Notes under the pieces: model-generated | Database searches by the model: none | What the model saw: the letters and a program-made list of their open reading frames with translations, nothing else | Told to the model about the DNA's origin: nothing | Assembly (NCBI RefSeq): GCF_004000215.1 | Contig: NZ_RBVY01000003.1 | Coordinates: forward strand, 230,970 to 294,969 | From: Nitratireductor alexandrii | Lineage (GTDB): Bacteria > Pseudomonadota > Alphaproteobacteria > Rhizobiales > Rhizobiaceae | DNA: 64,000 nt | Direction of reading: 5' to 3' | Program-made: the position numbers and the translations under genes | Shown here: piece after piece, positions 60,072 through 64,000 of the stretch | Numbering within the stretch: the stretch's first letter is position 1 | Layout: each line of letters opens with the position of its first letter

Positions 60072-61912
60072 TGGCGCCGATGGCTGAGGCAAGCAAGGCA
60101 GGCGGCAAAGCCTACGAGTTCGTCGATCACAAATTCGACGTGGTGGTGGTGGGCGCCGGTGGCGCCGGCCTGCGGGCCACGCTCGGCATGGCCGAGCAGG
60201 GTCTCAGGACCGCGTGCATCACCAAAGTGTTTCCGACCCGGTCCCACACCGTGGCGGCCCAGGGCGGCATCGCCGCCTCGCTGCAGAACATGGGCCCCGA
60301 CAACTGGCAGTGGCATCTCTACGACACGGTCAAGGGATCCGACTGGCTCGGCGATGTCGACGCGATGGAGTATCTCGCCCGCGAGGCGCCGGCCGCTGTC
60401 TACGAGCTCGAGCATTACGGCGTGCCGTTCTCGCGCACCGAGGAAGGCAAGATCTATCAGCGCCCGTTCGGCGGCCACATGCAGAATTTCGGCGAGGGCC
60501 CGCCCGTGCAGCGCACCTGCGCGGCCGCCGACCGCACCGGCCACGCCATCCTGCACACGCTCTACGGCCAGTCGGTCAGGAACAACGCCCAGTTCTTCAT
60601 CGAGTATTTCGCCCTCGACCTGATCATGGACGACGACGGCACCTGCACCGGCGTCGTCGCCTGGAGTCTCGACGACGGCACCATCCACCGCTTCGCCGCC
60701 AAGATGGTGGTGCTGGCCACCGGCGGCTACGGCCGTGCCTATCTGTCGGCGACCTCGGCGCATACCTGCACCGGCGACGGCAACGGCATGATCGCGCGCG
60801 CCGGCCTGCCGCTGCAGGACATGGAGTTCGTGCAGTTCCACCCGACCGGCATTTACGGCGCCGGCTGCCTGATTACCGAGGGCGCGCGCGGCGAAGGCGG
60901 TTACCTGGTCAATTCCGAGGGTGAGCGTTTCATGGAGCGCTACGCGCCTTCGGCCAAGGATCTGGCCTCGCGCGACGTGGTTTCGCGCTGCATGACGATG
61001 GAAATCCGCGAGGGTCGCGGCGTCGGCAAGGAAAAGGATCACATTTTCCTGCATCTCGACCATCTCGACCCGGCCGTGCTCGCCGAGCGCCTGCCCGGCA
61101 TTTCCGAGTCGGCCAAGATCTTCGCCGGCGTCGACGTCACCCGCGAGCCGATCCCGGTGCTGCCGACCGTGCACTACAATATGGGCGGCATCCCCACCAA
61201 TTATTGGGGCGAGGTGCTGAACCCGACCAAGGACGATCCGGACCGTGTCACGCCCGGCCTGATGGCGGTCGGCGAGGCCGGCTGCGCGTCCGTGCACGGC
61301 GCCAACCGGCTCGGCTCCAACTCGCTGATCGACCTCGTCGTCTTCGGCCGCGCCGCCGCGATCCGCGCCGGCGAGGTGATCGACCGGGCGGCCGCGATCC
61401 CGGCGATCAACGTAAAGGCGGTCGACAAGATCATGGACCGCTTCGACCGCACCCGCCACGCCGACGGCGCCAGCCCGACCGCCGCCCTGCGCGACAAGAT
61501 GCAGCGCGCCATGCAGGAGGACGCGGCGGTGTTCCGCACCCAGGAATCGCTGGAACAGGGCTGCAAGCGGATTTCGGCGATCTGGGACGAGCTTCCCGAC
61601 ATCAAGGTGTTCGACCGCTCGATGATCTGGAATTCCGATCTGGTCGAGACGCTGGAACTGCAAAACCTGATGGCCTGCGCCATCACCACCGTCCACGGCG
61701 CCGAGGCGCGCAAGGAAAGCCGCGGCGCGCATGCCCGCGAGGATTTTTCCGAGCGCGACGACAAGAACTGGCGCCAGCACACGCTCGCCCGGCTGAACGA
61801 CAAGGGCAAGGTGACGCTCTCCTATCGCCCGGTCCACACCGAGCCGCTGCTGGAGGAAAAGGACGGCGGCATCGCGCTGAAAAAGATCGCGCCCAAGGCA
61901 CGGGTGTATTGA
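60071..61912 (+). CDS. sdhA: Succinate dehydrogenase flavoprotein subunit
   Basis: A 613-residue subunit that oxidises succinate to fumarate with covalently bound FAD. Seen: [20 protein letters not shown] nucleotide loop, the FAD-linking His in [10 protein letters not shown], active-site [45 protein letters not shown] and [23 protein letters not shown] at 60071 overlaps the sdhD stop. sdhB follows after 78 bases. Confidence 0.98.
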   Translation: MAPMAEASKAGGKAYEFVDHKFDVVVVGAGGAGLRATLGMAEQGLRTACITKVFPTRSHTVAAQGGIAASLQNMGPDNWQWHLYDTVKGSDWLGDVDAMEYLAREAPAAVYELEHYGVPFSRTEEGKIYQRPFGGHMQNFGEGPPVQRTCAAADRTGHAILHTLYGQSVRNNAQFFIEYFALDLIMDDDGTCTGVVAWSLDDGTIHRFAAKMVVLATGGYGRAYLSATSAHTCTGDGNGMIARAGLPLQDMEFVQFHPTGIYGAGCLITEGARGEGGYLVNSEGERFMERYAPSAKDLASRDVVSRCMTMEIREGRGVGKEKDHIFLHLDHLDPAVLAERLPGISESAKIFAGVDVTREPIPVLPTVHYNMGGIPTNYWGEVLNPTKDDPDRVTPGLMAVGEAGCASVHGANRLGSNSLIDLVVFGRAAAIRAGEVIDRAAAIPAINVKAVDKIMDRFDRTRHADGASPTAALRDKMQRAMQEDAAVFRTQESLEQGCKRISAIWDELPDIKVFDRSMIWNSDLVETLELQNLMACAITTVHGAEARKESRGAHAREDFSERDDKNWRQHTLARLNDKGKVTLSYRPVHTEPLLEEKDGGIALKKIAPKARVY

Positions 61913-61990
61913 CGATGGACGTTGCCGGGAGAGGCCGGGCCCGCGGCCGCCCGGCCATGATGCGGGCCACGCGAAAGGATTGCCGAGACG

Positions 61991-62770
61991 ATGGTTGAAC
62001 TCGCTCTTCCCAAGAACTCGAAGATCAACGAAGGCAAGACCTGGCCGAAGCCGGACGGCGCGACCAACATCCGCGAATTCCGCATCTATCGCTGGTCGCC
62101 GGACGATGACGACAATCCCCGCGTCGACACCTATTACGTCGACATGGACGATTGCGGGCCGATGGTGCTCGACGCGCTGTTGTGGATCAAGAACCGGGTC
62201 GACCCGACGCTGACGCTGCGCCGCTCCTGTCGCGAGGGCATCTGCGGCTCCTGCGCCATGAATATCGACGGCACCAACACGCTCGCCTGCACCAAGGGCA
62301 TGGACGAGATCGACGGCGGGGTGAAGGTCTACCCGCTGCCGCATATGCCGGTGGTCAAGGATCTGGTACCCGACCTGACCGTGCCCTACGCCCAGCTCTC
62401 CTCGATCGAGCCCTGGCTCAAGACGGTCTCGCCCGAGCCCGCCAAGGAATGGCGCCAGAGCCACGACGACCGCACCAAGCTCGACGGGCTCTACGAGTGC
62501 ATCCTGTGCTTCTGCTGCCAGACCTCGTGCCCGTCCTATTGGTGGAACGGCGATCGCTATCTCGGCCCGGCGGTGCTGCTGCAGGCCTATCGCTGGCTGA
62601 TCGACAGCCGCGACGAGGCGACCGGCGAGCGGCTCGACAATCTGGAAGACCCGTTCCGGCTCTATCGCTGCCACACGATCATGAACTGTACCCAGGCCTG
62701 CCCCAAGGGCCTCAACCCGGCCAAGGCGATTGCCGAGATCAAGAAGATGATGGTGGAACGGCGGGTCTAG
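61991..62770 (+). CDS. sdhB: Succinate dehydrogenase iron-sulfur subunit
   Basis: A 259-residue subunit carrying electrons from FAD to quinone. 2Fe-2S ligands are in [16 protein letters not shown] and NTLACT. 4Fe-4S and 3Fe-4S ligands are in [17 protein letters not shown] and [17 protein letters not shown]. Start [21 protein letters not shown] hairpin 20 bases after the stop probably ends the operon. Confidence 0.98.
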   Translation: MVELALPKNSKINEGKTWPKPDGATNIREFRIYRWSPDDDDNPRVDTYYVDMDDCGPMVLDALLWIKNRVDPTLTLRRSCREGICGSCAMNIDGTNTLACTKGMDEIDGGVKVYPLPHMPVVKDLVPDLTVPYAQLSSIEPWLKTVSPEPAKEWRQSHDDRTKLDGLYECILCFCCQTSCPSYWWNGDRYLGPAVLLQAYRWLIDSRDEATGERLDNLEDPFRLYRCHTIMNCTQACPKGLNPAKAIAEIKKMMVERRV

Positions 62771-62790
62771 GACAAGTCTCGCAATCTTGA

Positions 62791-62811
62791 CGGCGTTTCA
62801 TCCAAACGCCG
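62791..62811 (+). terminator. Hairpin after sdhB
   Basis: CGGCGTTT (62791-62798) pairs perfectly with AAACGCCG (62804-62811) over a five-base loop, 20 bases after the sdhB stop. No T-run follows, so termination is inferred from position. Confidence 0.45.
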
Positions 62812-62962
62812 CTAGGAGGCAGAACCTGACGGACGAAATCGGGGCCTTTGTCACGTGTGGGCCGTGACTGCGCGCGACAGCCTCAAGCATGTTGAGCGGT
62901 ACTCAAAAGACGCGACACGCGTTGGAATTACACCTCGTCGATACCCTACCGGATTGGACGCC

Positions 62963-63610
62963 TTGGACAGTAACGATCTCCCCCTTCTCAACCCGCTCGA
63001 GACGCGCGTTCTCGGCTGTCTGGCCGAAAAGAAAACGCTGACGCCCGATGTCTATCCGATGAGCCTCAACGGCGTGCACGGCGCGGCCAACCAGAAGACG
63101 GCGCGCGATCCGGTCATGACGCCGGAAATCGTCGAGGTGCGCCGGGCCCTTGCCCAGTTGCAGGACAAGGGCCTGGTGCGCCAGGCCTTCGCCTCGCGCG
63201 TGGAGCGCTACGAGCACCTGATGGCGCAGCGCTTTTCGCTGACCCAGGGCCAGACCGCGCTGATCGCGCTGATGATGTTGCGCGGCCCGCAGACCGCGCG
63301 CGAGCTCCTGACCCGCTCCGAGCGCATGGCAAGCTACGCCGCGCTCGACGACCTGCACGCCGATCTCGACCTTCTGATCGGCCGCAAGCCGGCCCTGGTT
63401 CAGCTCGTCGAGCGCGGCCCCGGACAGCGCGAGGACCGTTACATGCATCTTCTGTCCGGGCCGGTGGCGGCGGTCGCCCATAGCTCGCGTGCCCAGCCGC
63501 TGCCGGCACCGACGCCGAGCGCGCTGGAAAACCGCGTCGCGGCTCTCGAGCAGGAGGTGGCGGCGCTGCGCGCCGAAATCGCCGCCCTGCTCGCCGACCG
63601 CACCCCGTAG
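62963..63610 (+). CDS. YceH-like DUF480 winged-helix protein
   Basis: A 215-residue protein of the YceH/DUF480 family: LNPLETRVLGCLAEKKTLTP, DVYPMSLNGVHGAANQKTAR, DPVMTPEIVEVRRALAQLQD and LTQGQTALIALMMLRGPQTA, i.e. two winged-helix modules. A C-terminal coiled coil is seen in ENRVAALEQEVAALRAEIAA. TTG at 62963 (LDSNDLP) is favoured because the family begins here; TTG at 62954 and longer GTG readings exist. Function unknown. Confidence 0.9.
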   Translation: MDSNDLPLLNPLETRVLGCLAEKKTLTPDVYPMSLNGVHGAANQKTARDPVMTPEIVEVRRALAQLQDKGLVRQAFASRVERYEHLMAQRFSLTQGQTALIALMMLRGPQTARELLTRSERMASYAALDDLHADLDLLIGRKPALVQLVERGPGQREDRYMHLLSGPVAAVAHSSRAQPLPAPTPSALENRVAALEQEVAALRAEIAALLADRTP

Positions 63611-63711
63611 AGCCGGACGACCGTCTCCCCTCACGCAGTCGTGTTGCGCCGTGAGTTGCTCCCGAACGACCGCGGCCTAGCTTGAGGAAGGTTCGTGCCA
63701 CGGAGATCGTC

Positions 63712-64000
63712 ATGGTTCGCATTCTGACCGCCCTCGCCCTTCTTGCCGCATCGGCGTCGACGCCGCTGGCCGCGCAGGAAACCCAGACCGCGATCTTCGC
63801 CGGCGGCTGCTTCTGGTGCGTGGAATCGGATTTCGATCGTGTCCCGGGCGTGACGGCGACGGTCTCGGGTTATTCGGGTGGCGAACTGGAAAACCCGACC
63901 TACCGCAACCATACCGGCCATCGCGAAGTGGTCAGGATCGAGTTCGATCCGTCGAAGACCAGCTATCGTGCACTGGTCGACATCTTCTTCCGCTCCGTCG
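63712..64000 (+). CDS. msrA: Peptide methionine sulfoxide reductase MsrA, 3' end outside window
   Basis: The first 96 codons of an MsrA. Signal peptide RILTALALLAASASTPLAA is followed by QETQTAIFAGGCFWCVESD, containing the GCFWC active site with its nucleophilic Cys. It continues GVTATVSGYSGGELENPTY, HTGHREVVRIEFDPSKT and LVDIFFRSV. The signal makes it a periplasmic enzyme reducing methionine S-sulfoxide. The gene runs off the end of the sequence. GGAG lies nine bases before ATG. Confidence 0.96.
   Translation, partial: MVRILTALALLAASASTPLAAQETQTAIFAGGCFWCVESDFDRVPGVTATVSGYSGGELENPTYRNHTGHREVVRIEFDPSKTSYRALVDIFFRSV

Noticed and set aside
59957-62674. Minus-strand open frame of about 905 codons
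   Set aside because: Fully antisense to sdhA and sdhB, which are unmistakable. Low-complexity composition and no start context.

Overview
The window is GC-rich chromosomal core sequence of an alphaproteobacterium, most likely order Hyphomicrobiales (Rhizobiales). The reasons are the conserved neighbourhoods: mdh-sucC-sucD-sucA-odhB-lpdA, dapF-mtaB-ftsY-septation protein, purEK-rpmJ, DUF1036-pyk next to N-formylglutamate amidohydrolase and DUF1244, sdhCDAB, an RpoH-family sigma factor, an Omp19-like lipoprotein and a ClpP-fold envelope protein of the COG3904 type. I see no rRNA, tRNA, CRISPR array, insertion sequence or prophage.

Layout. 1-3 kb: ArsR regulator, two divergent YdcH-like small proteins, purE-purK, rpmJ. 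3-8 kb: TPR protein, alpha/beta hydrolase, DUF1036-pyk operon (minus), N-formylglutamate amidohydrolase and DUF1244. 8-15 kb: GNAT, ABC-F ATPase and thiamine pyrophosphokinase (minus), then a promoter, a TPP riboswitch and thiBPQ (plus). 15-22 kb: M48 lipoprotein protease, RpoH-like sigma factor, acyl-CoA dehydrogenase, and a Spy-like protein with an OmpR/EnvZ-type two-component pair. 22-35.4 kb: TCA-cycle block on the minus strand (zapE, mdh, sucC, a secreted protein, sucD, sucA, odhB, LysE transporter, VOC protein, secreted protein, remnant of an SDR gene, lpdA). 35.4-42.3 kb: Omp19-like lipoprotein, VOC protein, secreted protein, DUF1328, dapF, mtaB, ftsY, septation protein. 42.3-49.1 kb: PPOX-like protein, DUF2332, NUDIX, an amino-acid ABC importer lacking a linked ATPase, methyltransferase, MgtC, and a divergent pair made of a secreted protein and a Cys-tailed MarR regulator with two matching palindromic operators. 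49-54 kb: SulP transporter-UspA, leuC, and a frameshifted small Cys-rich secreted protein. 54-59 kb: diguanylate cyclase, a coupled ClpP-fold protein/membrane protein pair, GNAT, MliC-like lipoprotein. 59-64 kb: sdhCDAB with a clear promoter, YceH, and the start of msrA, cut by the window end.

How it works together: the 22-34 kb and 59-63 kb blocks encode most of the lower TCA cycle (2-oxoglutarate dehydrogenase, succinyl-CoA synthetase, succinate dehydrogenase, malate dehydrogenase). Thiamine import and pyrophosphorylation at 10.5-14.8 kb supply the TPP cofactor of SucA. Nothing here is a defence or mobile system. The least understood loci are the MarR/secreted-protein module (47.7-49.1 kb) and the membrane-protein/ClpP-fold pair (55.4-57.6 kb); I regard these as the best candidates for undescribed biology. 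Starts were chosen from family N-termini and ribosome binding sites. No database search was possible, so family calls rest on recognised motifs.
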